64,000 nucleotides of DNA from Tessaracoccus lacteus (GCF_029917005.1 NZ_CP123967.1:1054001-1118000), one strand, 5' to 3'; shown: positions 11,490 to 23,407, numbered from the stretch's first letter. The notes: a model not told the origin generated them from the sequence alone. Translations and numbers: made by a program.

Positions 11490-13409
11490 ATGGCCGACCC
11501 CGCGACGTACCGTCCCGCCCCCGGGACCATTCCGACCGATCCGGGCGTCTACCGGTTCTTCGACGCCTTCGGCAACGTCATCTACGTCGGCAAGGCCAAG
11601 AACCTGCGTCAGCGGCTGAACTCGTACTTCGCGGACCCGGCCGGCCTCCACTTCCGCACCCAGACCATGGTGCGGACCGCTGCGAAGGTCGAGTGGATCG
11701 TGGTCGCCAACGAGCTGGAGGCGTTGCAGCTCGAGTACACGTGGATCCAGCAGTTCGACCCGCGCTTCAACGTGAAGTACCGCGACGACAAGTCGTATCC
11801 GTGGCTCGCCGTCACGATGGCCGACGAGTTCCCGCGCGTGTTCGTCGGGCGTGGCGCCAAGAAGCGCGGCACCCGCTACTTCGGCCCGTTCGGGCAGGCC
11901 TGGGCAATCCGGGAGACGGTCGACCTGCTGCTGCGCGTCTTCCCGATGCGCTCCTGCACGCAGGGTGTCTTCAACCGCGCCCGTTCCTCGGGCCGCGCGT
12001 GCCTGCTCGGCGACATCGGCAAGTGCAGCGCCCCGTGCGTGGGGCGGGTCAGCCCCGAGGAGCACCGCGGGATCGCCGAGGACTTCTGCTCGTTCATGGG
12101 CGGCAACACCGGCGGGATCATCGGCAGGATCGAGCGCGAGATGTACCAGGCGTCGGCGGACCTGAACTTCGAGAAGGCCGCCGTGCTGCGCGACTCGCTC
12201 GCCGCCCTCAAGCGGGTGCAGGAGAAGAACTCCGTCGTGCTCAAGGAGGGCGTGCGCGCCGATGTGGTGGGCTTCGCCGACGACGGCCGCCAGGTTGCCG
12301 TGCAGGTCTTCCACGTCGTCGACGGCCGCATCCTGGGGGAGCGCGGCTGGATCGCCGACCGCGCCGACGAAACCCCCATCACGGAACTGCTCGAGGCATT
12401 CCTCCGCCAGCTCTACGCCGAGGACCAGGAGATCCCGCCGAAGATCTACTCGTCGGTCGAGGCCGAGCCGGAGCTTGAGGCCCTCCTCACCGTCCGGCGG
12501 GGCGCCAACGTCGCGATCAGGGTGCCGCTGCGCGGCGCCAAACGGGCGCTGCTCGACACGGCCGTGCGCAACGCGGAGGAGAACCTCGCGCAGGCCAAGC
12601 TGAAGCGCTCGACGGACCTGGACGCCCGCAGCACGGCGCTGACCGAGATCGCGGACGCGGTCGGCCTCACCGAGCCGCCGCTGCGCATCGAGTGCTACGA
12701 CATCTCCCACACCATGGGCACCGAGGTAGTCGGCTCCATGGTGGTGTTCGAGGACGGCATGCCGAAGAAGAGCCAGTACCGGCGTTTCATCATCAAGAGC
12801 TTCGAGGGCAGCAATGACGTCGCGGCCATGGATGAGGTGCTCTCGCGTCGGCTGCGGAGGCTCCTCGACGAGCGGAACTCGGATGTGCACGTCGACGCGA
12901 CGACGGGTGAGGCGGCGAAGTTCGCCTACGCCCCGGCGCTGATCGTCGTCGACGGCGGCCTGCCGCAGGTCAACGCCGCGAACGCGGTACTGGAGCGGTT
13001 CGGCCTCGACTCCGAGATCGCGCTCGTCGGCCTGGCGAAGCGGCTGGAGGAGGTGTGGCTGCCGGGGGAGGAGTACCCGGTGATCATGCCGCGCGCCTCG
13101 GAGGGCCTCTACATGCTGCAGCGGCTGCGCGACGAGGCCCACCGCTTCGCCATCACGCACCACCGTTCCCGACGCGCCAAGCACGTCGTGGAGTCGGTGC
13201 TCGACGACGTGCCCGGCCTCGGTGAGCTGCGCCGCAAGGCACTGCTCACCTACTTCGGGTCGCTGCGGAAGCTCCGGCAGGCCAGCGAGGCCGAGATCGC
13301 GGAGGTGCCGGGCTTCGGCCCGACGCTGGCCGCGGCCGTCAAGGCCGCTGTCGCCGGCACCGGTGGCGAGGCGATCAACCTCACCACCGGCGAGGTCACC
13401 GAGGTCTAG
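11490..13409 (+). CDS. uvrC: UvrABC system protein C (excinuclease nuclease subunit)
   Basis: UvrC makes both incisions around a lesion bound by UvrB. The 639-residue protein has an N-terminal GIY-YIG nuclease (PGVYRF...[11 protein letters not shown], about 18-45), a UVR motif for UvrB ([16 protein letters not shown], about 222-237), the RNase H-like 3'... domain starting IECYDISH with its aspartate, and a double helix-hairpin-helix at the end ([14 protein letters not shown] and [14 protein letters not shown]). The ATG at 11490 puts the nuclease fold at the usual distance from the N-terminus; an ATG at 11481 is a close alternative. In many relatives uvrC runs directly into rapZ-yvcK-whiA; here about 3.9 kb intervene. 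Confidence 0.96.
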   Translation: MADPATYRPAPGTIPTDPGVYRFFDAFGNVIYVGKAKNLRQRLNSYFADPAGLHFRTQTMVRTAAKVEWIVVANELEALQLEYTWIQQFDPRFNVKYRDDKSYPWLAVTMADEFPRVFVGRGAKKRGTRYFGPFGQAWAIRETVDLLLRVFPMRSCTQGVFNRARSSGRACLLGDIGKCSAPCVGRVSPEEHRGIAEDFCSFMGGNTGGIIGRIEREMYQASADLNFEKAAVLRDSLAALKRVQEKNSVVLKEGVRADVVGFADDGRQVAVQVFHVVDGRILGERGWIADRADETPITELLEAFLRQLYAEDQEIPPKIYSSVEAEPELEALLTVRRGANVAIRVPLRGAKRALLDTAVRNAEENLAQAKLKRSTDLDARSTALTEIADAVGLTEPPLRIECYDISHTMGTEVVGSMVVFEDGMPKKSQYRRFIIKSFEGSNDVAAMDEVLSRRLRRLLDERNSDVHVDATTGEAAKFAYAPALIVVDGGLPQVNAANAVLERFGLDSEIALVGLAKRLEEVWLPGEEYPVIMPRASEGLYMLQRLRDEAHRFAITHHRSRRAKHVVESVLDDVPGLGELRRKALLTYFGSLRKLRQASEAEIAEVPGFGPTLAAAVKAAVAGTGGEAINLTTGEVTEV

Positions 13410-13419
13410 GCGTACCGGG

Positions 13420-15162
13420 TCAGGACGCGATCTTCGCCGTGGCGGCGGTGCTCTTGAACACCGTCTTGTATCCGGTGCGCTTGTAGCTCACCTTGGCCGT
13501 GATCCGGGTGCCCTTGTCCTTCGAGGTCAGCGTGTAGGTCTTGCTGGTGCCGGCCTTGAACCGGACTCCGTCTCGGTACCAGGTGACCCCCAGGGTGCGC
13601 CCGTTGTCCTGCCACCTCCCGGTGTGGACCGTCAGCTTCTTCCCGACCTTCGTGGTTCCGGTGAACCGCGGGTTGGACCGGATCGTATAGGTGCCCAGCG
13701 CGACCCTCGGTGTGCCGGGGGAGGTGACCGTCTTCGTGACGTAGCCGACCATCGCGCCCCTGGCCTTGACCTTGATCACGGCGCCGACGTCGGTCGGGGT
13801 GAGCGTGTAGATAGCGGCGGTGGCGCCGGAGATCTTCTTCCCGTCGCGGTACCACTGGTAGGTGAGGTCGACGGCCGGCGAGAACGACGGCTTGGCCGTG
13901 AGTGTCTTCCCCACCCGGACGGTCCCGGAGATCGCCACCGACGCGGTGAACTCCAGCGGGTCGGGGATCGTGACCGTGCCCTTGCCGATCAGCGCGTCGG
14001 CGCCCGGACCGGTGTTGACGGCGTAGACGTAGACGCCCTGCCTGCCGCGCTTCGAGGTGACGAAGGTCGTGTCGTACCCGGAGTTCGTGCCCGCCCCCGA
14101 GAGGGCCTTCGCCGCGGCGGTGCTCTTCGAACCCGTGGTCGTGGTGGCGACCTCGGCCGTCGAGCTACCCTGCTTCCCGCCCACGTAGACCTGCACCTGT
14201 AGCGACGACTTCGGGGCGTTCGGGTCCGCGGCCCAGCCCGCGACGCGGACCTGGGAGGGGAGCGTCTCCAGCGTGTCGACGGAGCCGACGGGGTCGGGGT
14301 CGGCGATCGTGACCGTGCCCGACCCGATCAGTGGGTTGGTGCCGCTCGGGCTGTTCACGGCGTAGACGTAGACCTTCTGCCTGCCTTTCAGCTCCGTGGT
14401 GAGGGTCGCCTTGAAGCCGTGGTTCTTCCCCGTCCCGGTGTAGATGGCGCCGATCTCCGAGCGCTTGAGGTTGGCGACCAGGTCGTGGCGCTCGCCCGTG
14501 CCGACGGGGCCACCGATGTAGACGCGGACCTTCAGCGCGCTCGTGGGCTTGTCCATGTCGATGGTCCAGCCGCGCACGGTCACCTGGCCGGTGCCAGCCT
14601 TGAGGTCGTTGAGCTCGCCGAACGGGGTCTTGTTGCCGACGTGGATGAAGCCGGAGACCTCGGAGATCCTGTAGGTCCGCCAGGAGAAGTCGCCGCCCCA
14701 GCTGTCCTGGGAGACGACGAAGGTGCCGGCTGACCGGTTGACCGACTCGACGTAGGCGACGTGTCCCGACGAGCCCATCAAGGTGTTGTCCCACCAGGCC
14801 ACGTCGCCGACCTCCGGGTTGAGCTTGTCGACCTGCACGCCCTTCTTCCTGGCCTGGGCGCCCCAGGTGGTGGCGTTGCCCGACCCCGGCGTGATGAACT
14901 GGGTGATGCCGTTCTGGATCATCCGGTAGGCCACGTAGTTCGTGCAGTTGTGGCCCCGGTACTGGCCCCAGTGCGACGTGGTGTAGACGCCGGAGTACGC
15001 GGCGTTGCCGTAGCCGGACGAGGAGCAGCCCGTGAAGCCTGTGCAGATCTTGGGGTACCAGGTCAGCGCAGCCGCGGTGCCCGCGGGCAGCACGCCGAGG
15101 CTGAGCACGAGCGCGACCAGCAGGCTGGCGATCAGTCGGGTCGCGGTGGAGATGCGGCGCAT
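13420..15162 (-). CDS. Secreted CHAP-domain protein with Ig-like repeats
   Basis: A 580-residue extracellular protein, probably a cell-wall amidase or endopeptidase. A signal peptide (basic start, hydrophobic 9-28, AxA-type site near 30-32) precedes a CHAP domain at about 35-180 with catalytic Cys73 (HNCTNYVAYR) and His134 (SSGHVAYVE). Next come two repeats of about 100 residues sharing the ending VYVYAVN....G...LIG.GTVTI (about 187-390), then two Ig-like modules with W(Y)RDG and YTLT motifs (about 400-578), likely for surface or glycan attachment. The gene is convergent with uvrC across 10 bases and stands alone. CHAP enzymes can act in daughter-cell separation; the exact bond cut cannot be read from sequence. 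Confidence 0.85.
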   Translation of the reverse strand: MRRISTATRLIASLLVALVLSLGVLPAGTAAALTWYPKICTGFTGCSSSGYGNAAYSGVYTTSHWGQYRGHNCTNYVAYRMIQNGITQFITPGSGNATTWGAQARKKGVQVDKLNPEVGDVAWWDNTLMGSSGHVAYVESVNRSAGTFVVSQDSWGGDFSWRTYRISEVSGFIHVGNKTPFGELNDLKAGTGQVTVRGWTIDMDKPTSALKVRVYIGGPVGTGERHDLVANLKRSEIGAIYTGTGKNHGFKATLTTELKGRQKVYVYAVNSPSGTNPLIGSGTVTIADPDPVGSVDTLETLPSQVRVAGWAADPNAPKSSLQVQVYVGGKQGSSTAEVATTTTGSKSTAAAKALSGAGTNSGYDTTFVTSKRGRQGVYVYAVNTGPGADALIGKGTVTIPDPLEFTASVAISGTVRVGKTLTAKPSFSPAVDLTYQWYRDGKKISGATAAIYTLTPTDVGAVIKVKARGAMVGYVTKTVTSPGTPRVALGTYTIRSNPRFTGTTKVGKKLTVHTGRWQDNGRTLGVTWYRDGVRFKAGTSKTYTLTSKDKGTRITAKVSYKRTGYKTVFKSTAATAKIAS

Positions 15163-15227
15163 GGGGATCCTGTCGGCTCGGGGTCCTCTGCGAGACGCCG
15201 CCCCCCGAGGGTGCCTCGACGGTCAGC

Positions 15228-15257
15228 ACCCTACGTACGCCCCGGCGGGGAAGGCAA
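15228..15257 (-). promoter_or_regulatory. Possible promoter of the CHAP gene
   Basis: On the minus strand TTGCCT (15252-15257) and TAGGGT (15228-15233) are 18 bases apart, 66 bases upstream of the CHAP start. A small inverted repeat GGGTGC/GCACCC at 15209-15231 overlaps the presumed start of transcription. The hexamers are only moderate matches. Confidence 0.3.
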
Positions 15258-15305
15258 CGGGATCCCTCCCCATCCCTCAAGGGGTGGTTGAACCTTTGAG
15301 CTGGT

Positions 15306-15335
15306 TTGAACAGTGTTCAAGTCGGGGTGCATGAT
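15306..15335 (+). promoter_or_regulatory. bioY promoter with BioQ-like operator
   Basis: A 15-bp perfect dyad, TTGAACA-G-TGTTCAA, occupies 15306-15320. Its centre, TGAAC-N3-GTTCA (15307-15319), closely matches the operator I recall for BioQ, the TetR-type biotin repressor of actinobacteria (TGAAC-N3-GTTAC in Corynebacterium). TTGAAC also serves as a -35, with CATGAT at 15330-15335 after 18 bases as the -10, so a bound repressor would cover the promoter. Transcription would begin near 15342, about 25 bases before bioY. Confidence 0.6.
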
Positions 15336-15366
15336 GGGCCTGTCCGAACAGAAGGAGAGTCCCGAG

Positions 15367-15960
15367 ATGTCCTCCACCTCAGCGGCCGCCCCGGCCCGCG
15401 CCATCGCCCCTGCCGACCTCGCCTACATCGCCGTCTTCGCCGCGCTCATCGCCGCGCTGTCGATCGTGCCGCCGATCCCGGTCGGCGGCTTCGGTGTGCC
15501 CATCACGCTCCAGACCCTCGGCGTCGCGCTGGCCGGCCTGTGCCTCGGCGCCTGGCGCGGCACCGCCGCCGTCGCCCTCTATGTGCTCGTGGGCGCGGCC
15601 GGCCTGCCCGTGTTCGCCGGCGGCACTGCGGGCATCGGCGTGCTGCTCGGCCCCACCGGCGGGTACCTGCTCGCGTTCATCGTCTCGACGTTCCTGCTCG
15701 GTCTGGCCGCCCAGGCGGTCCTGCGCCGCGGCGTCGACCGGCTCACCTGGCTGTGGCTGCTGCTCGCCGCCGTCGCCGTCCGGCTCGCGGTCATCTGGCC
15801 GATCGGCGTGGCCGGCATCGCTCGGGCCACCGGCGGCACCGTCGGGGACGTCTGGGCCGTCGATCTGGCCTACTGGCCCGGCGACGCTCTCAAGATCGTC
15901 GTCGCCGTGCTGATCGCCGTCGCGGTGCACAAGGCCTTCCCGAGGCTGCTCGGCCGATGA
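15367..15960 (+). CDS. bioY: Biotin ECF transporter S component
   Basis: BioY is the membrane subunit that binds biotin; with an ATPase and BioN it forms a high-affinity importer. The 197-residue protein has about six hydrophobic helices and the family hallmarks PIPVGGFGVPITLQTLGVAL and LLGPTGGYLLAF, with the conserved A.LCLGAWRG segment between them. AAGGAG at 15351-15356 is correctly spaced for the ATG at 15367; a start at 15313 would lie inside the promoter. Overlaps with the next two genes show a bioYMN operon controlled from the dyad upstream. A dedicated biotin importer fits a cell that salvages biotin for carboxylases. Confidence 0.93.
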   Translation: MSSTSAAAPARAIAPADLAYIAVFAALIAALSIVPPIPVGGFGVPITLQTLGVALAGLCLGAWRGTAAVALYVLVGAAGLPVFAGGTAGIGVLLGPTGGYLLAFIVSTFLLGLAAQAVLRRGVDRLTWLWLLLAAVAVRLAVIWPIGVAGIARATGGTVGDVWAVDLAYWPGDALKIVVAVLIAVAVHKAFPRLLGR

Positions 15961-16661
15961 TCTCCCTGCGCGGTGTCTCCGTCGTCGTCCCGGCCGCACG
16001 GCGCGGCGACGCTGACAGGGTGCTGCTGGACGACATCACGCTGGACCTGGCCGAGCGTCGCATCGCCCTGATCGGGGCGAACGGGTCGGGCAAGTCCACG
16101 CTGCTCAGGCTGCTGAACGGGCTGCGCACGCCCACCGCGGGCACCGTGACCGTCGACGGCCGGGACACCACGGCCAAGGCCGCCGAGGTGCGGGCCAGGG
16201 TCGGTTTCGTCTTCACCGACCCGCTCGCCCAGCTGCTCATGTCCACGCCCGTGGAGGACGTCGAACTCTCCCTCCGGGCGCGGATCAGGGACCGGCGGGA
16301 GCGGACCCTCCGCGCAGAGGAGCTGCTGGCCGAGCGGGGGCTGCTCGAGGTGGCCCACCAGAGCATCTACGACCTGAGTGGGGGAGAGCGGCAGCTGGTT
16401 GCCCTGACCAGCGTGCTCGCCGTCCGCCCGCGGATCGTGGTGGCCGACGAGCCGACCACGCTGCTCGACCTGCGCAACCGGATCCTGCTGCGCCGCGCGT
16501 TCGCCGAGCTCGAGCAGCAGCTGATCGTGTCCACGCACGACCTGGACCTGGCCGCCGAGATGGACCGCGTCCTGGTGGTCGACGGCGGCCGCATCGTCGC
16601 GGACGGCGACCCCGGCACCGTGATCGACGGCTACGTATCGGCGATGCAGGCCCTGCGGTGA
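15957..16661 (+). CDS. bioM: Biotin ECF transporter ATPase
   Basis: This 234-residue ABC ATPase powers biotin import with BioY and BioN. Walker A GANGSGKST lies at about 42-50, the Q-loop region at about 85-95, the signature LSGGERQ near 142 and the Walker B VVADEPTT near 163, followed by the switch histidine in STHDLDLA. The ATG overlaps the bioY stop by four bases (ATGA), so the genes are translationally coupled. The partner on both sides identifies it as the energy-coupling subunit rather than a generic ATPase. Confidence 0.9.
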   Translation: MISLRGVSVVVPAARRGDADRVLLDDITLDLAERRIALIGANGSGKSTLLRLLNGLRTPTAGTVTVDGRDTTAKAAEVRARVGFVFTDPLAQLLMSTPVEDVELSLRARIRDRRERTLRAEELLAERGLLEVAHQSIYDLSGGERQLVALTSVLAVRPRIVVADEPTTLLDLRNRILLRRAFAELEQQLIVSTHDLDLAAEMDRVLVVDGGRIVADGDPGTVIDGYVSAMQALR

Positions 16662-17284
16662 GCGCCCACACGAGCCTGCTGGGGCTCTACGAGCCGGGCG
16701 ACGGGTGGCTGTTCCGGCTGCCCGTCGGCTGGAAGTACGTCCTGATGCTCGCCGTCGCGCTCGTCCCGATGGTGCTGTGGACCTGGCAGGCGACAGCCGC
16801 CGCACTGGTCGTCGCCGTCGCCTCGATGCTCACCTCCGGCATCCCCGTGCGCCGCATCCTCGCGCTGGGCGGCTACCTGTGGGTGCTGCTCGGCACGCTG
16901 GCGGCCTACCAGCTGATCTCCACGCGTTTCGTGCTGGCCTTCGTGTCTCCCGGCACCGTGCTCGCCGCCGTGCTCGCGGCCCGCATGCTGACCCTGACCA
17001 CGTCGACGCCGGTGCTGCTCGACGCCCTGACGACCGGGCTCCGTCCGCTGCGTCTGGTCCGGCTGAACCCGGACGCCGCCGCGCTGGCCGTCGCACTGAT
17101 GATCCGCTCCATCCCCTTCCTGGCCGGCTCCGTCGCCGACGCCCGCGACGCCGCGCGGGCCAGGGGAGTCGACCGCAACCCGGCCCTGCTACTGACGCCG
17201 GCCGTCGTGGGTGCCGTCGCGTATGCGCAACGCACCGGCGAGGCGCTGCACGCCCGCGGCCTGCCGGGCGACGCACTGCCCTGA
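16658..17284 (+). CDS. bioN: Biotin ECF transporter transmembrane (T) component
   Basis: The 208-residue membrane protein begins with a GTG that overlaps the bioM stop (GTGA). It shows hydrophobic helices near 25-65, 68-90 and 95-125, and the arginine-containing coupling motifs A.ARARGVDRNP (about 165-175) and ALHARGLPGD (about 196-205) by which EcfT-type proteins grip their ATPases. Together with bioY and bioM it completes the importer. Confidence 0.88.
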   Translation: MSAHTSLLGLYEPGDGWLFRLPVGWKYVLMLAVALVPMVLWTWQATAAALVVAVASMLTSGIPVRRILALGGYLWVLLGTLAAYQLISTRFVLAFVSPGTVLAAVLAARMLTLTTSTPVLLDALTTGLRPLRLVRLNPDAAALAVALMIRSIPFLAGSVADARDAARARGVDRNPALLLTPAVVGAVAYAQRTGEALHARGLPGDALP

Positions 17285-17319
17285 CCCGGCCCCGCGGCTC
17301 GACCGGTAGTGTGGCGGGC

Positions 17320-18180
17320 ATGACGAATGCCCCCGAGATCGCGCTCATCACGGGCCTCTCCGGCGCCGGCCGCCGGACTGCGGCGCACGCCATGGAGGAC
17401 CTCGGCTGGTATGTCGTCGACAACCTGCCTCCGCTGATGATGGCGAGCCTGGCCCGCACCGCGGCCGGCTTCGGGGCCGATCGCGTCGCCATCGTGGTCG
17501 ACGTGCGCTCCCGCGAGCAGTTCGACCAGCTTCCGCAGGCTCTCCGCGAGCTGAAGGACATGGGGTGCAGCATCACCAGCGTGTTCCTGGAGGCGGACGA
17601 CGACGTGATCGTGCAGCGCCAGGAGTCCAACCGCCGCCCGCTGCCGCTGCAGTTCGGCGGCAGGCTCATCGAGGGCATCGACCGCGAGCGCCGGCTGCTG
17701 GCCGACCAGCGCGCCCAGGCCGACATCGTGGTCGACACCACCCGGCTCTCGGCCCGCCAGCTGGTCCAGCGCATCGTCAACCACTTCGGCGACGAGGCCA
17801 CCGACCGCCTGAAGATCGCGCTCATCAGCTTCGGGTTCAAGAACGGCGTCCCGATCGACGCCGACATGGTCTTCGATGTGCGGTTCCTGCCCAACCCATA
17901 CTGGATCCCGGAGCTCAGGCCGAAGTCGGGACTCAGCCGCGACGTGGCCAGCTACGTCCTGAAACACGACGCCGCGCAGCGCTTCCAGGAGCACATGCTC
18001 GCGCTCCTTGCCACCGTCGCGCCCGGCTACCTGGCCGAGTCCAAGCGCCAGGTGACGGTGGCGATCGGCTGCACGGGCGGCAAGCACCGCTCCACGTCGA
18101 TGAGCGAGGAGCTGGCCGTCAGGCTGCGGGGGCAGGGCTTCCCGACGACGGTGCTGCACCGGGATCTGGGGAAGGAATGA
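17320..18180 (+). CDS. rapZ: RNase adapter/nucleotide-binding protein RapZ
   Basis: The 286-residue protein has the RapZ (YvcJ) architecture: N-terminal P-loop GLSGAGRRT (about 10-18), a Walker B-like VVDV/D region and the C-terminal lobe ending in IGCTGGKHRS and H-R-D motifs. In E. coli RapZ links GlcN6P sensing to RNase E; in Gram-positives YvcJ binds nucleotides and its partner is unknown. The P-loop reads GRRT where the enterobacterial form has GKS/T, and mycobacterial forms also vary at that point. It overlaps yvcK by four bases, a conserved rapZ-yvcK-whiA group. Confidence 0.93.
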   Translation: MTNAPEIALITGLSGAGRRTAAHAMEDLGWYVVDNLPPLMMASLARTAAGFGADRVAIVVDVRSREQFDQLPQALRELKDMGCSITSVFLEADDDVIVQRQESNRRPLPLQFGGRLIEGIDRERRLLADQRAQADIVVDTTRLSARQLVQRIVNHFGDEATDRLKIALISFGFKNGVPIDADMVFDVRFLPNPYWIPELRPKSGLSRDVASYVLKHDAAQRFQEHMLALLATVAPGYLAESKRQVTVAIGCTGGKHRSTSMSEELAVRLRGQGFPTTVLHRDLGKE

Positions 18181-19121
18181 GCCTGGCCCGGCTGCCGGCG
18201 GTCGTCGCGCTGGGCGGTGGTCACGGCCTCGCCGCCTCCCTGACGGCGCTCCGGCGCATCACCGACCGCCTGACGGCGGTGGTCACCGTCGCCGACGACG
18301 GCGGCTCGTCCGGTCGGCTGCGCGACGAGTTCGACATCCTCCCGCCCGGGGACCTCAGGATGGCGCTGGCGGCGCTGTGCTCCGACGACCACGACGGGCG
18401 CACCTGGGCCAACGTGCTGCAGGCACGCTTCGACGGGAACGGGCCGCTGGCGGGGCACGCGATCGGCAACCTGCTGATCGCGGGTCTGTGGCAACACCTC
18501 GGCGATCCCGTCGCCGGCCTCGACATGGTCGGCGACCTGCTGCGGACCCGCGGCAGGGTCCTGCCGATGAGCTCGGTCCCGCTCGAGATCGAGGCCGACG
18601 TGCTGGGTCTCGACCCGCTGGAGCCCGACGAGCTCTGCACGCTCAGCGGGCAGGCCACCGTCGCGAAGACGCGCGCCACCGTCGAGTCCGTGCGGCTCGT
18701 GCCGGACAGGCCGCCCGCGTGCGCCGAGGCCGTGCAGGCCATCCGCGACGCGGATGCCGTCGTGCTCGGCCCCGGCTCCTGGTTCACCAGCGTCATCCCG
18801 CACCTGCTCGTGCCCGATCTCGCCGACGCCATCCTCACCACGCGGGCCCGCCGGGTGCTGATCCTCAACGTCGCGTCCGCGGCGGAGACCGACGGCTTCA
18901 GCGCATCGCGGCACATCGAGCTGCTCGCGGAGCACACGCCCGAGCTCAGGCTCGACGTCGTGATCGCCGACGAGCGCTTCGGATCGGCCGACGACCACCT
19001 CGAGCCGTTCGTCTCCTCGCTCGGCGGGCGCCTGGTGATGGCGGACGTCGCCGCGCGCGACGGATCGGCCACCCATGATCCACTGCGGCTCGCCTCGGTC
19101 CTCAGCGAGGTCATCCTCTGA
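18177..19121 (+). CDS. yvcK: YvcK/CuvA family gluconeogenesis factor
   Basis: YvcK (CuvA in mycobacteria) is a UDP-sugar-binding protein needed for cell-wall synthesis and growth on gluconeogenic carbon sources. The 314 residues have the CofD-like fold: N-terminal [29 protein letters not shown] near 38-52, [11 protein letters not shown], and the [17 protein letters not shown] motif at about 80-100. The ATG overlaps the rapZ stop (ATGA). Immediately upstream of whiA, as in most Gram-positives. Confidence 0.93.
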   Translation: MSLARLPAVVALGGGHGLAASLTALRRITDRLTAVVTVADDGGSSGRLRDEFDILPPGDLRMALAALCSDDHDGRTWANVLQARFDGNGPLAGHAIGNLLIAGLWQHLGDPVAGLDMVGDLLRTRGRVLPMSSVPLEIEADVLGLDPLEPDELCTLSGQATVAKTRATVESVRLVPDRPPACAEAVQAIRDADAVVLGPGSWFTSVIPHLLVPDLADAILTTRARRVLILNVASAAETDGFSASRHIELLAEHTPELRLDVVIADERFGSADDHLEPFVSSLGGRLVMADVAARDGSATHDPLRLASVLSEVIL

Positions 19122-19176
19122 CCTCTCCCAGCCTCGGACGGCGGAGCGCAGGGGAGCGATATGGCACAATCCACGG

Positions 19177-20160
19177 GTGGCACTGACGCAGAAGGTGAAA
19201 TCCGAACTCGCGACCGTCGCCGCCCCGCACGCCTCAGTGCGGCGCGCGGAGGTGGCCGCCATGCTGCGTTTCGCCGGCGGACTGCACCTGGTCGGGGGTC
19301 GCATCGTCGTGGAGGCGGAGCTCGACACGGGCTCGGCGGCCCGTCGCCTGCGCGCCTTCATCGCCGACCAGTACAACGTCGAGTCCGAGCTGCTCGTCAT
19401 CAACGGCTCCGGCGTCCGACGGGGACCCCGCTACGCGCTGCGCGTCGTGCGCGAGGGGGAGCAGCTCGCCCGCCTCGTCGGCCTGGTCGACCAGCACCGC
19501 CGGCCCGTCCGGGGCCTCCCACCCGTCGTGGTGGGCGGCTCGCTCGCCGACGCTGTCGGCGCCTGGCGCGGGGCGTTCCTTGCGAGGGGCTCGCTGATCG
19601 AACCCGGTCGTTCGATGTCCCTCGAAATAACATGTCCCGGGTCCGAGGCCGCGCTCGCGCTGGTGGGCGCAGCCCGCCGGATGGGGATCACCGTCAAGTC
19701 GCGCGAGGTCCGCGGAGTCGACCGCGTCGTGATCCGCGACGGGGACGCCATCGCCGACCTGCTCACCCGGCTCGGGGCCGTCGAGACCCGGCTCGAGTGG
19801 GACGAGCGCCGCCGCCGACGCGAGGTCCGTTCGTCGGTCAACCGGCTGGCCAACTTCGACGACGCGAACCTCCGCCGTTCCGCCCGCGCGGCTGTCACCG
19901 CCAGCGCCCGCGTCGAGCGCGCCATGGAGATCCTGGGCGACGACGTGCCCGAGCACCTGCGCGAGGCGGGCCAGCTGCGCCTTCAGCACCGCCAGGCCAG
20001 CCTCGAGGAGCTCGGCCAGCTGCACACCCCGCCGCTCACCAAGGACGCCATCGCGGGCCGGATCCGACGGTTGCTGGCGACCGCGGACAGAGTCGCGGAA
20101 GCGACCGGGGTGCCGGGCACGGAGGCCTCGCTGCCGGCCGACCTGCGCGACCCCGAATGA
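19177..20160 (+). CDS. whiA: Sporulation/division regulator WhiA
   Basis: WhiA is a DNA-binding protein made of a LAGLIDADG-type N-terminal domain without nuclease activity and a C-terminal helix-turn-helix. In Streptomyces it drives sporulation septation with WhiB; in non-sporulating bacteria it affects division and carbon flow. Here 327 residues, starting [11 protein letters not shown] at a GTG, which is the usual family start; [14 protein letters not shown] (about 215-228) is the conserved linker and the HTH follows near 270-315 ([23 protein letters not shown]). A CACAAT hexamer (19165-19170) six bases before the GTG would fit leaderless transcription. Confidence 0.95.
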   Translation: MALTQKVKSELATVAAPHASVRRAEVAAMLRFAGGLHLVGGRIVVEAELDTGSAARRLRAFIADQYNVESELLVINGSGVRRGPRYALRVVREGEQLARLVGLVDQHRRPVRGLPPVVVGGSLADAVGAWRGAFLARGSLIEPGRSMSLEITCPGSEAALALVGAARRMGITVKSREVRGVDRVVIRDGDAIADLLTRLGAVETRLEWDERRRRREVRSSVNRLANFDDANLRRSARAAVTASARVERAMEILGDDVPEHLREAGQLRLQHRQASLEELGQLHTPPLTKDAIAGRIRRLLATADRVAEATGVPGTEASLPADLRDPE

Positions 20161-20186
20161 CGCTGCGGGGTTCAACACCCCCCCGG

Positions 20187-20214
20187 TTGATTGTGGGCGC
20201 CTGGGGGATAGGAT
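20187..20214 (+). promoter_or_regulatory. Candidate gap promoter
   Basis: TTGATT at 20187-20192 and TAGGAT at 20209-20214 are 16 bases apart in the 111-base gap between whiA and gap. The start would lie near 20221, giving a leader of about 50 bases with a purine-rich AAGGAAAGGG ribosome binding site. Confidence 0.5.
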
Positions 20215-20229
20215 GATTCTCGTCCGTAG

Positions 20230-21267
<1,038 letters not shown>

Positions 21268-21291
21268 GCTTCGGCACTCCAGTGCTCTGAA

Positions 21292-21333
21292 ACGACGGCC
21301 CTGCGCCCCTGACGGGGTCCGCAGGGCCGTCGT
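21292..21333 (+). terminator. gap-pgk intercistronic hairpin
   Basis: Perfect 14-bp arms (21292-21305 and 21320-21333) enclose an inner CCCC/GGGG stem. It starts 24 bases after the gap stop and 36 bases before pgk. A partial terminator here would let gap mRNA exceed pgk-tpiA mRNA; a full one would require a second promoter in the 36-base remainder, which I do not see. Confidence 0.7.
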
Positions 21334-21369
21334 CTCGTCCGACGCATCTTTCGAAGAAAGGCTGAACCT

Positions 21370-22583
<1,214 letters not shown>

Positions 22584-22584
<1 letters not shown>

Positions 22585-23363
22585 TGGCACGCAAGCCGAT
22601 CATGGCCGGCAACTGGAAGATGAACATCGACCACGTCGAGGCCACTGGACTCGTGGAGAAGCTCCACTACACCCTCGTCGACAGGGAATGGGACCCGGCG
22701 AAGTCGGAGGCGGTGCTGTGCGTGCCGTTCACCGACCTGCGCACGGTCCGTACCCTCATCGACGGCGACCGCCTGCACTTCGGGCTCGGCGCGCAGGACG
22801 TGTCCGCGCATGACAACGGCGCCTACACGGGCGAGATCTCGACCGCCATGCTCAGCAAGCTGGGCGTCGGCTACGTCATCGTCGGCCACTCGGAGCGTCG
22901 TGAGTACCACGGCGAGACCGACGAGATCGTCAACGCCAAGGCCACCAAGGCGCTGTCCGCCGGCCTGACCCCGATCATCTGCGTCGGCGAGGGCCTGGAC
23001 GTCCGCAAGGCCGGCCAGCACGTCGAGCACACCCTGGCGCAGGTCCGTGGCGCCCTGGCCGGCCTCACCGCCGAGCAGGTCGCCTCGCTGGTGATCGCCT
23101 ACGAGCCCATCTGGGCCATCGGCACCGGCGAGGTCGCCACCGCGGCCGACGCGCAGGAGGTGTGTGGCGCCATCCGCAAGGAGGTCGCCGCGCTGTACGA
23201 CGAGCCCACCGCTGAGGCTGTCCGCATCCAGTACGGCGGCTCGGTCAAGTCGGGCAACGTCGCGGAGATCATGGGCCAGCCCGACATCGACGGCGCGCTC
23301 GTCGGTGGCGCGTCGCTGAAGCCGGAGGAGTTCGCGGCGATCGTGTGCTTCTACCAGCTCTGA
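22584..23363 (+). CDS. tpiA: Triosephosphate isomerase
   Basis: TpiA interconverts dihydroxyacetone phosphate and glyceraldehyde 3-phosphate. The 259-residue TIM barrel has AGNWKMN at the start (substrate lysine), VGHSERREY with the catalytic histidine near 100, the catalytic glutamate in [11 protein letters not shown] near 173 and YGGSVKSGN at the phosphate site. It overlaps pgk by one base and ends the glycolytic operon before a strong hairpin. Confidence 0.98.
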
Positions 23364-23379
23364 CAAGCCTGAAACGACG

Positions 23380-23407
23380 ACGGCGCGGGCCAATCGGCCC
23401 GCGCCGT
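23380..23407 (+). terminator. tpiA terminator
   Basis: A perfect 12-bp GC-rich stem (23380-23391 and 23396-23407) with loop AATC follows the tpiA stop by 16 bases and is trailed by TTTCG. It separates the glycolytic operon from secG. Confidence 0.85.
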
